Shown here: in pieces, positions 1-10,227 of the stretch
Layout of the letters: each line of letters begins with the position of its first letter
Numbering within the stretch: position 1 is the stretch's first letter
NCBI RefSeq assembly: GCF_004402595.1
Contig: NZ_SOFY01000060.1
Coordinates: forward strand, 1-61,746
Source: Cryobacterium shii
Lineage (GTDB): Bacteria > Actinomycetota > Actinomycetes > Actinomycetales > Microbacteriaceae
Reading direction: 5' to 3'
Length of the DNA: 61,746 bases
The notes under the pieces: generated by a model
Seen by the model: the letters and a program-made list of their open reading frames with translations, nothing else
Databases searched by the model: none
What the model was told of the DNA's origin: nothing
Made by a program: the position numbers and the translations under genes

Positions 1-116
1 TATAAAGTTTCTTTCCTTGACAGTCAGAAACCTAGACAGGAAGCGGCGTGCGGCCGTTAAGGCGCTCCGAAAGACCCACAGATGCAGCAGGAGAGCCAGA
101 ATCTCCGTCGAATTGG
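1..116. other. Left-edge non-coding stretch with a copy of a dispersed short repeat
   Basis: No convincing gene is seen between the window edge and the stop codon of the CstR-like regulator. Positions 97-113 carry CAGAATCTCCGTCGAAT, which recurs exactly at 58835-58851, and 101-116 matches the reverse complement of 58774-58789. The stretch otherwise has a weak GTTTCT/AGAAAC inverted repeat near 7-31 that is not followed by a T-run, so I do not call a terminator. Confidence 0.5.
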
Positions 117-2038
<1,922 letters not shown>

Positions 2039-2054
2039 AAGTGCCTCCGGGATA

Positions 2055-2083
2055 AGCATACCCCCCGGGGTATTAAAAGTGAC
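2055..2083 (-). promoter_or_regulatory. CsoR/CstR-type operator overlapping the promoter of the reductase-regulator operon
   Basis: Positions 2058-2073 form a perfect palindrome, ATACCCC-CC-GGGGTAT, with 7-nt arms and a 2-nt spacer. A-T-rich ends around a C4/G4 core are characteristic of CsoR and CstR operators. On the minus strand a possible -10 (TATGCT, 2060-2055) overlaps the operator, and a weak -35 (GTCACT) lies 17 nt further up, so a bound repressor would cover the promoter spacer. The reductase start is at 2038. The palindrome is directly visible; its occupancy by the encoded repressor is inference. Confidence 0.75.
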
Positions 2084-2106
2084 GAAAAGTGACCCCGCCT
2101 CGCCAC

Positions 2107-2119
2107 TACCCTTAGTGTC
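2107..2119 (+). promoter_or_regulatory. Possible leaderless promoter -10 of the first ligase gene
   Basis: TACCCT at 2107-2112 matches the TANNNT form of actinobacterial -10 elements and lies 7 nt before the ATG at 2120. Transcription would start at or near the start codon. No Shine-Dalgarno sequence precedes the ATG, and no strong -35 is visible. Confidence 0.4.
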
Positions 2120-3424
2120 ATGCCCTCTGTCCAGAGCCGTTTCGTCGTTCGCACCTTCGCGACCCTCGTGTTCTTCTCCGTTCTGGCCGGGCAATTCTGG
2201 CGCAGCCTGCTCGGCTGGTGGGGCTACGGCGCGATCGTTCTGATCATCGGCGCCGGCATCCTCATCGGCCTCGTCCGCCTGAAGCCGGACTGGATGTGGC
2301 CCCGGTTCCCGAAGTCGCTGATCGCGTTTCTCGGGCTGGCCACCCTGTCGCTGGTCTGGACGAACTACCTGGGCGCGTCCCTGATCGGCATCACACTGCA
2401 GTGGGTGACCACCTTCGCCGCACTCTTCCTCGCCCTCTGCCTGACCTGGACCGAACTTCTGCGCACCCTCGGCGCGGCCCTGCGCTGGGCGCTCGGGCTG
2501 TCCCTGGTCTTCGAGGTGACCGTCGGGCTCTTCGTGCGGCAGCCCGTGCTCCCGTTCTGGGTCGACTACGGCACCGACACGGTGCCGCAGGCCTTCTACT
2601 GGTCACGCGGGCTCCTCTTCCACGGCGGGCCGATCGAGGGCATCGTCGCCAACCGCAACCTGCTCGGCTTCCTGGCCCTCCTCGCCGTGATCGTCTTCGC
2701 CCTGCAGCTGGCGGCCGGAACCGTGCGCCGCGGCTGGGGCGTGGCCTGGCTGTCCCTCGCCGTGCTGATCCTGGTGCTGACCCGGTCCGCGACCGTCAGC
2801 TTCGCCGCCGTCGTCGTGGCCGTGGTGCTCGGCCTCGCGCTCTGGGCCCGTCGCCGCGGCCCGGACCGGAGAGGCGTCGTCTACCTGACGGCCGCGGCAT
2901 CCGTCGTCGCCGTGTCCGCGGCGTTGGCCGCCCTCGCCCCCCGGATCCTGCCGCTGCTGGGCAAGAGCGCGGACCTCACCGGCCGCCTGGACATCTGGCG
3001 GAGCGTGATCGACCTGGCCGGTCAGCGCCCGGTGCAGGGCTGGGGCTGGGTGAGCTACTGGGCGCCGTGGGCCGAGCCGTTCAAGGGTCTCGCGGTGCGC
3101 CGGGGCGTCGTCTACCTGCAGGCCCACAACGCCTGGCTCGACGTCTGGCTGCAACTGGGTATCCTCGGCCTGATCATCTTCATCGCCCTGGTGCTGTCGA
3201 CGCTGTGGCGGTCCTGGCTCCTCGCCGTCGACCGGCCGCGCCGCACCGTTGCCGACACTGCGCCGTACACGGTCTCCTCGCTGCTGCCGCTGCTGCTGCT
3301 GACCGCTCTCCTCGCGCAGAGCGTCGCCGAGAGCCGGATGCTGATCGAGTCCGGCTGGGTTCTTCTGGTGGTGCTCGCCGTGACGACCAAGAGAGCCCAG
3401 TCATCCGTTCAGACGCTGCCGTGA
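2120..3424 (+). CDS. O-antigen ligase / Wzy-like polymerase family membrane protein (copy 1)
   Basis: A 434-residue polytopic membrane protein with about ten to twelve hydrophobic segments. The long extracytoplasmic loop near residues 280-350 shows the Wzy_C hallmark: an R..W segment (GRLDIW), P-x-x-G-x-G (RPVQGWGW) and a His-Asn pair (H336-N337) followed by a G-L-x-G helix. Members transfer or polymerise lipid-linked glycans on the outer face of the membrane. The gene starts a two-gene unit with a paralogue 19 nt downstream and opens the polysaccharide region. Whether it acts as polymerase or as ligase to another acceptor cannot be decided from sequence. Confidence 0.82.
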   Translation: MPSVQSRFVVRTFATLVFFSVLAGQFWRSLLGWWGYGAIVLIIGAGILIGLVRLKPDWMWPRFPKSLIAFLGLATLSLVWTNYLGASLIGITLQWVTTFAALFLALCLTWTELLRTLGAALRWALGLSLVFEVTVGLFVRQPVLPFWVDYGTDTVPQAFYWSRGLLFHGGPIEGIVANRNLLGFLALLAVIVFALQLAAGTVRRGWGVAWLSLAVLILVLTRSATVSFAAVVVAVVLGLALWARRRGPDRRGVVYLTAAASVVAVSAALAALAPRILPLLGKSADLTGRLDIWRSVIDLAGQRPVQGWGWVSYWAPWAEPFKGLAVRRGVVYLQAHNAWLDVWLQLGILGLIIFIALVLSTLWRSWLLAVDRPRRTVADTAPYTVSSLLPLLLLTALLAQSVAESRMLIESGWVLLVVLAVTTKRAQSSVQTLP

Positions 3425-3443
3425 GCGGTAGCGTGGAACAGCC

Positions 3444-4745
3444 ATGACCTACCGCGCGAACCGACCCGCCGCTCCGGCCCCGTTCACGCGCCTGTTCGCG
3501 TCACCGAAGTTCGCGGCCGCACTGACCGTGCTCATCCTCGGCTTCGCGTTCGGCACCCACGCCGTGCGCAGCCTGATCGGCTGGCCCGGCCTGCTGGGCG
3601 TGCTGGTCGGGCTGGTGGCACTGGCGGCGTTCTCGCTCAGCGCCCGCTGGGCCAGCATCGACTGGCACGGGCTGCTGCCGATCTCGATCATGGTCTTCGT
3701 GGGCTGGTGCGCCCTGTCGTTGCTCTGGACGGGCTACCCGTTCGAGACCCTCAGCGCCGTGCTCTACCAGCTGGCCTTCACGTTCCTGGCCGTCTACATC
3801 GCCTTGGCCCGCGACACCATCCAGATCGTGCGCGCCACCGGGGACGTGCTGCGCTTTCTGCTCGTGGCGTCCCTGGCGCTGGAGGTGCTGTCCGGGCTCC
3901 TGCTCGACCTGCCCATCGCCTTCCTCGGCATCCAGGGCAATATCGCCACCCTGGGGCCGGTGCAGGGCCTCTTCGGCTCCCGCAACCTGTTCGGGCTCGT
4001 CTCGCTGATCGCCGGGGTCACCTTCGTGGTCGAGCTGCGGTCCCGGTCGGTCCCCCGGTCAATCGGCGTCGGCTCGATCGCCCTCGCCGGCTTCGCCCTG
4101 CTGCTCACCCGCTCCCCCGTCATGCTGGTCGTCGCGCTCTTCGTGGGGGTCGCGGCGCTGGCCCTGTACTGGCTGCGCCACACGCCGGCCGAGGGCCGGT
4201 GGATCCTGCAGATCGGGCTGCTCATCACCTCCGCGGTCGCCGGCATCGCGGGGTTCATCGCCCGGGCGCGCATCACCGAACTGCTGAACGCGGGCAGCGA
4301 ATTCGAGGTGCGGTCGACGCTGTGGAGCGAAATGTGGCGTCTGGGCCGGCTGCATCCGTTGGAGGGATGGGGCTGGGCCGGGCTCTGGCCGGCCCAGGTG
4401 ACCCCGTACGGCTGGCTGGACTTCGTGACCGGGCGGGAGCACGCCTCCGGGCTGAACGCCTTCCTCGACGTCTACTTCCAGGTCGGGCTGGTCGGCCTGC
4501 TCGCCTTCCTCGCCCTGGTCGGGCTCGCGTTCTGGCGGTCCTGGCTGCTCGCCTCGGACAAGCGCCCCGTGGTCTACGTGTGGTCGCCGCTGATCCTGGT
4601 GCTGCTGCTGGTCACTTCGGCGGCGGAGAGCACCGTGCTGGTCGAGTTCGGCTGGCTGCTCCTGCTGATCTGCGCGGTCAAGGCCGCGCAGGGCAAGAGC
4701 TGGCGCAGCCTGCTGCAGCCCAGCCCGCACCGCTACCACGAGTAG
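3444..4745 (+). CDS. O-antigen ligase / Wzy-like family membrane protein (copy 2, variant active-site loop)
   Basis: A 433-residue paralogue of the preceding gene with the same hydrophobic profile and loop: a V-R-S-T-L-W segment, HPLEGWGW, then the loop leading to a C-terminal FWRSWLLAS segment also seen in copy 1 (LWRSWLLAV). The position equivalent to the His-Asn pair of copy 1 reads Leu-Asn (L337-N338); a histidine occurs six residues earlier. This suggests a duplicated pair in which the second copy has changed specificity or lost the usual catalytic residue. It follows copy 1 by 19 nt on the same strand and is probably cotranscribed. Confidence 0.8.
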   Translation: MTYRANRPAAPAPFTRLFASPKFAAALTVLILGFAFGTHAVRSLIGWPGLLGVLVGLVALAAFSLSARWASIDWHGLLPISIMVFVGWCALSLLWTGYPFETLSAVLYQLAFTFLAVYIALARDTIQIVRATGDVLRFLLVASLALEVLSGLLLDLPIAFLGIQGNIATLGPVQGLFGSRNLFGLVSLIAGVTFVVELRSRSVPRSIGVGSIALAGFALLLTRSPVMLVVALFVGVAALALYWLRHTPAEGRWILQIGLLITSAVAGIAGFIARARITELLNAGSEFEVRSTLWSEMWRLGRLHPLEGWGWAGLWPAQVTPYGWLDFVTGREHASGLNAFLDVYFQVGLVGLLAFLALVGLAFWRSWLLASDKRPVVYVWSPLILVLLLVTSAAESTVLVEFGWLLLLICAVKAAQGKSWRSLLQPSPHRYHE

Positions 4746-4794
4746 CGGGCCGCGCGCCCGGAAAACGGCAGCCGAGACCGCGACCGCCGCCGCA

Positions 4795-4836
4795 GCAGCC
4801 GCAGCCGCAGCCGCAGCGGCAGCGGCAGCGGCAGCT
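4795..4836. repeat. Hexanucleotide tandem repeat GCAGC[C/G/T], seven units
   Basis: Seven consecutive 6-nt units run from 4795 to 4836: three GCAGCC, three GCAGCG, one GCAGCT. They lie between the convergent ligase and GT2 genes and end on the stop codon of the GT2 gene. Related CAG/CCG triplets extend the tract leftward to about 4780. Length variation here would fall outside both coding sequences apart from the GT2 stop. Confidence 0.8.
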
Positions 4837-5870
4837 CAGACCGGCTGGGCCAGGTCGCGCAGCACGTCCTGCAGGCCGAGCCCGAACCGGACGTAGTCGC
4901 CGGCGCGCCAGCCCGCGAGCACGGGCGCCAGCCGGGCCGGACGCAGGGCCGGGAGGGTGCTGCGCCGGCGTTCGTGCGCCAGCTTGGCGTCGATCAGGGC
5001 GAGTGTGGCGGCCGACGGCGCCGGCTGCAGCAGCGCGGCCCGCTCCTGCAGGGCCTGGGCGCGGGCCAGCAGGCGGGCGTTGCGGGCCGTGCGCGGCGCC
5101 CGCAGCCGGCCCAGCTTGCCGGCGGCGTCGAGGCTGGAGGCGCCGATCTGGTTGCCCGCGTGCTGACGGTAGTCCAGCAAAGGGATTTCGAGCAGGTCGA
5201 CCTCCCCGGTCGCGGCGGCCACGATCGCGAGCCACTCGTCGTGCACCCAGGCGGCCGGGAACGGGCGCGCCTGCTGCACGAGGTCGCGGCGCAGCATCGC
5301 CGTGGCGCCGGTGACGATGTTGCGGCACAGCAGCAGGTCGAGGGCGTGCCCCCGATGTTCCGCGGCCTGGTCGGCGGCGGACACCCCCAGGGTGGCGAGC
5401 AGGGTGCGGCCCGTCGGCCGGCCGGCCTCGTCGACGAGGCGGGCATCCGTGTGCAGCAGCTGCAGCGGCGGCCGGGACGCGAACTCGGCGGCCAGCAGGG
5501 CCAGCCGTTCCGGGGGCCACACGTCGTCCTGGTCGCTGAGGGCGATCAACTCGCCCGTGCACGCGGCGAGCGCCTGCTCGAAGTTCCAGGTGACGCCGAG
5601 CGGCGCCGGGTTGCGGATCATGCGCAGCGTCACGGCCTGCCCCGGATGCTCGCCCTGCCAGGCGGCGAAGACGCGCTCCACCTCGGCCGGGGTGTCGTCG
5701 GTGGAGCCGTCGTCGGACACGACGATCTCATCGGCGGGCGCGCTCTGGTCCAGGATGCTGCGCAGCTGTTCCTCGATGAATTCGGAGCCGTTGTAGGTGC
5801 AGAGCGCCACTGACACGCGGGGCACGGATGCCGCGGGCGCACGCGAGGCGGAACCGGTCGGGCGGGCCAT
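4836..5870 (-). CDS. Glycosyltransferase family 2
   Basis: A 344-residue soluble GT-A fold enzyme. The N-terminal half has the canonical GT2 elements: VSVALCTYNG at the start of the fold, a VSDDGSTDDT nucleotide-sugar loop and a LSDQDDVW segment (DxD-type metal site). It most resembles rhamnosyltransferase-like GT2 proteins that act on lipid-linked surface glycans, but donor and acceptor cannot be read. The ATG at 5868-5870 overlaps the stop of the upstream GT2 gene as TGATG, so the two are translationally coupled. Confidence 0.85.
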   Translation of the reverse strand: MARPTGSASRAPAASVPRVSVALCTYNGSEFIEEQLRSILDQSAPADEIVVSDDGSTDDTPAEVERVFAAWQGEHPGQAVTLRMIRNPAPLGVTWNFEQALAACTGELIALSDQDDVWPPERLALLAAEFASRPPLQLLHTDARLVDEAGRPTGRTLLATLGVSAADQAAEHRGHALDLLLCRNIVTGATAMLRRDLVQQARPFPAAWVHDEWLAIVAAATGEVDLLEIPLLDYRQHAGNQIGASSLDAAGKLGRLRAPRTARNARLLARAQALQERAALLQPAPSAATLALIDAKLAHERRRSTLPALRPARLAPVLAGWRAGDYVRFGLGLQDVLRDLAQPV

Positions 5871-7060
5871 CAGCGTCGCTTCAGACCGACCGAGAGCACC
5901 CCGAGGAACAGGCCGGCCATCACCGTCTGCGAGCCCAGCATCATCAGCAGGGCCGAGGGGATGGCCACCCGCACGGTGGCGCCGGCCTCCAGCGCGCCGT
6001 AGCCGCCGGCCGCCCAGCCGACCAGCTGGGTCAGGGCGATGCCCAGGCCGATCAGGAAGAGCACGACGCCGAGGATGGCGCCGCTCTCGAGGCTGATGCG
6101 TTTCTCGAGTCGCTCGAAGTTGCGGCTGCGCGGGATACGAAACCCCTCGTGCTGGGCGTAGATCTTGGTCAGCAGGGCGAACAGGAAGGCCTGGTAGCCG
6201 ACCACCGCCAGCGCGGCCAGGTAGATCTGGCTGGCATAGGTGAAGCCCACTTCCCCCACCACGACGGGTCCGAAGCCGAGCAGGATGGTGCCGAGGAAGC
6301 CGATCAGGAACGCGACGCTGCCGGGGATCAGGAACAGCCAGCGCGGGCTGAAGATGAGCAGGAAGCGCAGGTGGCGCCAGCCGTCACGCCAGCTGCGCAG
6401 GTGGGGCGGACGGCTGCGGCCGTCTTTCTTGAGGGTGGTGGGCACTTCGCTCACCCGGGACCCGCCCAGGGTGGATTTGACGACCATCTCGCTGGCGAAC
6501 TCCATCCCCGACGTCTGCAATTTCAGGGCGAGCATGGACTGGCGGTTGAAGCCGCGCAGCCCGCAGTGGAAGTCCTTGATCGGCGAGCGGAACAGGGAAC
6601 GCCCGATCCAGGACAGCACCGGGTTGCCGAGGTACTTGTGCAGCGGCGGCATGGCACCGGCTGCGATGCCCCCGCGGAAGCGGTTGCCCATGACCAGTTC
6701 GTCGCCCGCGCGGAGCCGCTCGACGAAGCCGTCGAGCTCGCTGAAGTCGTAGCTGTCGTCGGCGTCGCCCATGATCACGTACGTGCCACGGGCGGCCTCG
6801 ATTCCGCCGATCAGGGCGCTGCCGTAGCCCTTCTCCGCGACGTCCACCACCCGGGCCCCGTGGGCCTCGGAAATCTGCTGCGACCCGTCGGTGCTGCCGT
6901 TGTCGGCGATCAGGACCTCGCCGGCGATGCCGCTCCGCCGCAGGTACCCCTGGGCCTTGTCAATGCAGACCGCGAGCGTTTCTGCCTCGTTGAGGCACGG
7001 CATCAGGATCGAGAGTTCAATTGTTTCGGTGATTGTCATGCTCGGTGCGAGTCCTGTCAT
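5870..7060 (-). CDS. Polyprenyl-phosphate-type glycosyltransferase family 2 with C-terminal membrane segments
   Basis: About 396 residues. The first ~230 form a DPM-synthase-like GT2 domain: LSILMPCLNEAETL, IADNGSTDGS, and a GDADDSYD metal-binding motif. The rest contains several hydrophobic segments, giving a membrane-bound enzyme of the kind that loads a sugar onto a polyprenyl phosphate carrier. The ATG at 7060 is preferred (GAGGGGG about 11 nt upstream); an ATG at 7039 is also possible. Starts further upstream would overlap the divergent GT2 gene at 7089. It is upstream of, and coupled by TGATG to, the GT2 gene ending at 4836. Confidence 0.82.
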   Translation of the reverse strand: MTGLAPSMTITETIELSILMPCLNEAETLAVCIDKAQGYLRRSGIAGEVLIADNGSTDGSQQISEAHGARVVDVAEKGYGSALIGGIEAARGTYVIMGDADDSYDFSELDGFVERLRAGDELVMGNRFRGGIAAGAMPPLHKYLGNPVLSWIGRSLFRSPIKDFHCGLRGFNRQSMLALKLQTSGMEFASEMVVKSTLGGSRVSEVPTTLKKDGRSRPPHLRSWRDGWRHLRFLLIFSPRWLFLIPGSVAFLIGFLGTILLGFGPVVVGEVGFTYASQIYLAALAVVGYQAFLFALLTKIYAQHEGFRIPRSRNFERLEKRISLESGAILGVVLFLIGLGIALTQLVGWAAGGYGALEAGATVRVAIPSALLMMLGSQTVMAGLFLGVLSVGLKRR

Positions 7061-7088
7061 TGTTGGTCTGGCCCCCTCATCGTACAGA

Positions 7089-7973
7089 ATGTGCTGTGTG
7101 GACTTAGGACTGGTGGTGTCGACGCTCGGCCGTGTCGAGAGCCTGAAGCGACTCTTTGATTCCCTGTCCGGGCAGCTTTCAGCGGGTGACACCCTCGTCG
7201 TGGTCGCCCAGCGCAACCTGCCCGCGGTGGAGGCACTCGCATCCGCCTACCGCTCGGACAGCATGCGGATCACCGTCACGACGTCGCCGCCCGGGGCGGC
7301 CCGCGGCCGGAACGCGGGCGTCGCCGCTCTGCCGGCGGGCCGCGACCTGCTGCTCAATTTTCCCAATGACACCACCTGGTACCCACCCGGCACGCTGCAA
7401 CGGATGCGGCTCCTCCCCGAGGACTTCCGAGCGGGCGCCCTCACCGTGGTCGACGAGAACGGGCCCAAGTTCGTGCTGCCCGAGCCCGGTGCGACCCTGA
7501 CCCGGTGGACGGTGTGGAGCGTGATCGAGATGGGCATCCTGATCCGGCGCACCGTGTTCGACCGGCTCGGCGGCTTCGACCCGGAGATCGGCACAGGAGC
7601 CCCGACACCCTGGCAGGCCGGGGAGGCCACGGACCTGCTCCTGAAGCTGATCCGCACCGGGCAGCACTCCGGGTTCGCGTGGCAGCCGGCCGCGCTCACC
7701 GTGGGCGGGGTCAGCGACCCGAGCGGGCTCAGCAGCGCGGAACGACGGCACAAGCTGCGCGGCTACGGCCGGGGGCTGGGTCGCCTCGTCACCCGCTGGC
7801 GGTATCCGCTCTGGTGGCGGTTCGCGTTCCTCGGCGGCGGCCTGTTCTTCGGACTGCGCAATCGCGGGACGAACGCCCTCATCGACGGCTGGTGGGTGTT
7901 CCTGGGTCGCCTCGAGGGAATGCTCGGTCGAACCCTCGGCGCCGCCGGCACGCTCACCGCGGTGACCCGGTGA
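7089..7973 (+). CDS. Glycosyltransferase family 2
   Basis: About 294 residues. The N-terminus (LGLVVSTLGR), a PPGAARGRNAG loop and an FPNDTTW segment in place of the usual DxD site identify a GT2-like fold. A GGFD motif and a C-terminal hydrophobic stretch (FLGGGLFFG) also fit. The ATG at 7089 or the GTG at 7098 may be used; TACAGA at 7083-7088 could be a -10 for a leaderless GTG start. The gene ends GTGA-overlapping the next membrane-protein gene. The unusual acidic motif means the donor is not predictable. Confidence 0.75.
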   Translation: MCCVDLGLVVSTLGRVESLKRLFDSLSGQLSAGDTLVVVAQRNLPAVEALASAYRSDSMRITVTTSPPGAARGRNAGVAALPAGRDLLLNFPNDTTWYPPGTLQRMRLLPEDFRAGALTVVDENGPKFVLPEPGATLTRWTVWSVIEMGILIRRTVFDRLGGFDPEIGTGAPTPWQAGEATDLLLKLIRTGQHSGFAWQPAALTVGGVSDPSGLSSAERRHKLRGYGRGLGRLVTRWRYPLWWRFAFLGGGLFFGLRNRGTNALIDGWWVFLGRLEGMLGRTLGAAGTLTAVTR

Positions 7974-9127
7974 CGGCCGACCTGCCCTCGCCGCTCCGAC
8001 TGCGGCGGGCCACCCTGAGCCTGATCACCCTGCTCGGCGGCGTATCCCTGGCCGTCATCCCCGCGGCGACGGTCGCGATCTCGTCCCGGCTGTTCAGCCG
8101 GCCGGAGCAGGGCGTGATTGCCGTGGCGGTAATGGTGGCCACCTTCGCCGGCCAGCTGACCTTCGCGGTCGTGCTCGAGTCCCGGCTCAGTTCGGCGGCC
8201 ACCGAACGCCGGGTGGTGTTCCCGCTCTGGTTGGCCGGTCTGGCATTGGTCGCCGCCTCGGTGATCGCGCTTAACGCGACGAACCCGGTCGTGCTCTGCC
8301 TCGGCCTGCCGCTGCTGATCGCCGCCCTGGAAGTCGGGCGGGGCGTCTCGGTCGCCGAGCGTCTGGACCTGCGGGAGATCTGGGCATCCGTCGCGGTGGG
8401 GCTCGGCGCCCTCGGCGGCGTGGCGGCCGCGTTCACCGGCCAGGACTGGGCGCTGATCCCCCTGGTGGCCGGCATCGCGCTGGCGACGCTGGTGCGCTGC
8501 CTGCCGGTGACCCATCGGGCCAGCCGTCCGGAGCCGGCCGTGATGGGCTGGGTGGTGGCCGACACGGCGATCACCGGCGTGATCTACCCGCTCCTGAACG
8601 CCATGATCCTGACGCTGATCGGGCCCGGCGACGCGGTGCTGTTCACCGCGATCGCGACGGTGTCCGGCCTGCTCGCGATCCCCCTGAACTTCATGCGGCT
8701 GCGCCTGCTCAAGGAGCACTCCCGCCTCGACATCGTCGTGTCCGCCGGCGCGGTGCTCGCAGCAGTCGTGGTGCTGGTGGCGCTGGAGCGCACCGGGGTG
8801 CTCGGCTTTATCTTCGGCAGCGTCTGGACCAGCTCTGCCGCCATCCTGTCGCTCGTGCTCGCGTGCGGTTGGCGGGCCGCGTCACTCGCCACGACCATTC
8901 CGTTCGCCGCGCTGCGCCGGATGGGCGAGGTGCGGCTGCTCACCGGGCTGCGCGCAGCCGTCTCCGTGATGGCGTTCGCCCTCGCCGGGATCGGCCTGGC
9001 GCTGCACAGCCTGTCCGCCGTGTTCCTGGGTCTCCTCATCGCCGAGCTGGCGTCGGCCGTGCTCTACGAGCTCGCACGGCGCCGACGGGTGCGCGCCGCC
9101 GCACTGGTCGTGGCGGCCGCAGTATGA
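7970..9127 (+). CDS. Polytopic membrane protein, polysaccharide flippase-like
   Basis: A 385-residue hydrophobic protein with roughly ten to twelve predicted membrane helices evenly spread along its length. Size, topology and position between two glycosyltransferase genes fit a lipid-linked oligosaccharide flippase of the MATE/PST (Wzx-like) superfamily, although I see no family-specific motif. The GTG start at 7970 overlaps the upstream stop (GTGA), and the stop overlaps the next ATG (ATGA at 9124-9127), so the three genes are one coupled unit. Function is inferred from context. Confidence 0.6.
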   Translation: MTADLPSPLRLRRATLSLITLLGGVSLAVIPAATVAISSRLFSRPEQGVIAVAVMVATFAGQLTFAVVLESRLSSAATERRVVFPLWLAGLALVAASVIALNATNPVVLCLGLPLLIAALEVGRGVSVAERLDLREIWASVAVGLGALGGVAAAFTGQDWALIPLVAGIALATLVRCLPVTHRASRPEPAVMGWVVADTAITGVIYPLLNAMILTLIGPGDAVLFTAIATVSGLLAIPLNFMRLRLLKEHSRLDIVVSAGAVLAAVVVLVALERTGVLGFIFGSVWTSSAAILSLVLACGWRAASLATTIPFAALRRMGEVRLLTGLRAAVSVMAFALAGIGLALHSLSAVFLGLLIAELASAVLYELARRRRVRAAALVVAAAV

Positions 9128-10227
9128 GCCGCGTCCTCGTCGACCTGCTCTTCTTCACCGGCCGCAAGGGCGGCATGGAGTCGTACGTGCGGGAGGTGTA
9201 CAGCCGGATCGAGCCCGGTGCCGACGGGATCGAATTCGTCGGCCTCGCGTCGAGCGAGTTGGCGGTCGCGGGTGCCCCCTGGTTTCCGGGCGAGATCGTC
9301 GACTCGGGCATCAGCGGCGAGAACCGGATCGCCTGGGCCCGCGGCGAGCTCTTCTCCGTCGGCCGCGCGGCCCGGCGGCAGCGCGCCGATCTGGTGCACT
9401 GTCCGGCCAACCTCGGTCCGGCCTGGTCGCGGGTGCCCGTGGTGCTGACCGTGCACGACCTGCTGCCGTTCCGGCATCCGGAATACGTGCCCGGCGCGTA
9501 CTCGCGCATTCTCCGCACCATGATCCGGGTGGCGGCGCACGGCGCACGCCGCGTTCTCACCGTCAGCGTCGCCTCGGCGGATGACATCGTCCGCTACCTC
9601 CGGGTGCCGCCCGCCCGCATCGACGTGGTGCCGCTCGCGGGCCAGGACGCGGACGCGGATTCCGGCACGGCAGCGGCGCCACTCCCCCGGCTGCCGCGCC
9701 GGTTGCTGGCCGTGGGCAACCGCATGCCGCACAAAAACTTCCCCCTGCTGCTGGAGGCCCTCGCCCTGGTGCCCGCCGAATCGCGGCCGCACCTCGTCGT
9801 CACCGGCAGCCACGGCGACGACCCCCTGACCCCCGTCGTGGCCCGGCTCGGCCTGGCCCCCTGGGTGACACTGCGGGGCTGGCTGAGCGCGGAGGAACTC
9901 GACCGGCTCTACGCCGAGTCGAGCCTGATCGTGTTCCCGACCCTGTTCGAGGGCTTCGGCCTGCCGGTGCTGGAGGCCATGTCCCGGGGCTGCCCGGTGG
10001 TCTGCTCCGACATCCCGGTGCTGCACGAGGTCGCCGGGGAGGCGGCCGTCTACGTGGCGCCGCAGGACGCCGAAGCCCTCGCCGCGACGCTGTCCGGCCT
10101 GCTCGACGACCCGGCCGAGCTGGCCCGCATGTCAGAACGAGGCCGGGACCGGGCCCGCACCTTTTCGTGGGGCCGGACCGCCCGGGACACCGTGGCGTCG
10201 CTTCAGCGGGTTCTCGCCGAGCGGTAG
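9124..10227 (+). CDS. Glycosyltransferase family 4 (GT-B fold)
   Basis: A 367-residue retaining GT-B enzyme. The N-terminal Rossmann half starts with a glycine-rich acceptor loop (GRKGGMESYVREV) and contains VVLTVHDLLPFRHPEY. The C-terminal half has the nucleotide-sugar site with the GT4 signature E-F-G-x-P-x-x-E-A (EGFGLPVLEAM) and SDIPVLHEVAG. Such enzymes add mannose, glucose, rhamnose or similar sugars on the cytoplasmic face. The ATG overlaps the upstream flippase-like gene, and its end overlaps the convergent GT4 gene by 25 nt. Confidence 0.87.
   Translation: MSRVLVDLLFFTGRKGGMESYVREVYSRIEPGADGIEFVGLASSELAVAGAPWFPGEIVDSGISGENRIAWARGELFSVGRAARRQRADLVHCPANLGPAWSRVPVVLTVHDLLPFRHPEYVPGAYSRILRTMIRVAAHGARRVLTVSVASADDIVRYLRVPPARIDVVPLAGQDADADSGTAAAPLPRLPRRLLAVGNRMPHKNFPLLLEALALVPAESRPHLVVTGSHGDDPLTPVVARLGLAPWVTLRGWLSAEELDRLYAESSLIVFPTLFEGFGLPVLEAMSRGCPVVCSDIPVLHEVAGEAAVYVAPQDAEALAATLSGLLDDPAELARMSERGRDRARTFSWGRTARDTVASLQRVLAER

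Noticed and set aside
7..31. Inverted repeat near the left edge as terminator of the regulator operon
   Set aside because: Short arms, 13-nt loop and no T-run on the relevant strand.
2218..3447. 409-codon frame overlapping the first ligase gene in another frame
   Set aside because: Arg/Pro-rich shadow; the ligase frame has membrane helices and the His-Asn motif.
3707..5314. 535-codon frame across the second ligase and the GT2 gene
   Set aside because: Crosses two well-supported genes on opposite strands, Pro/Arg/Ala-rich, no motif.
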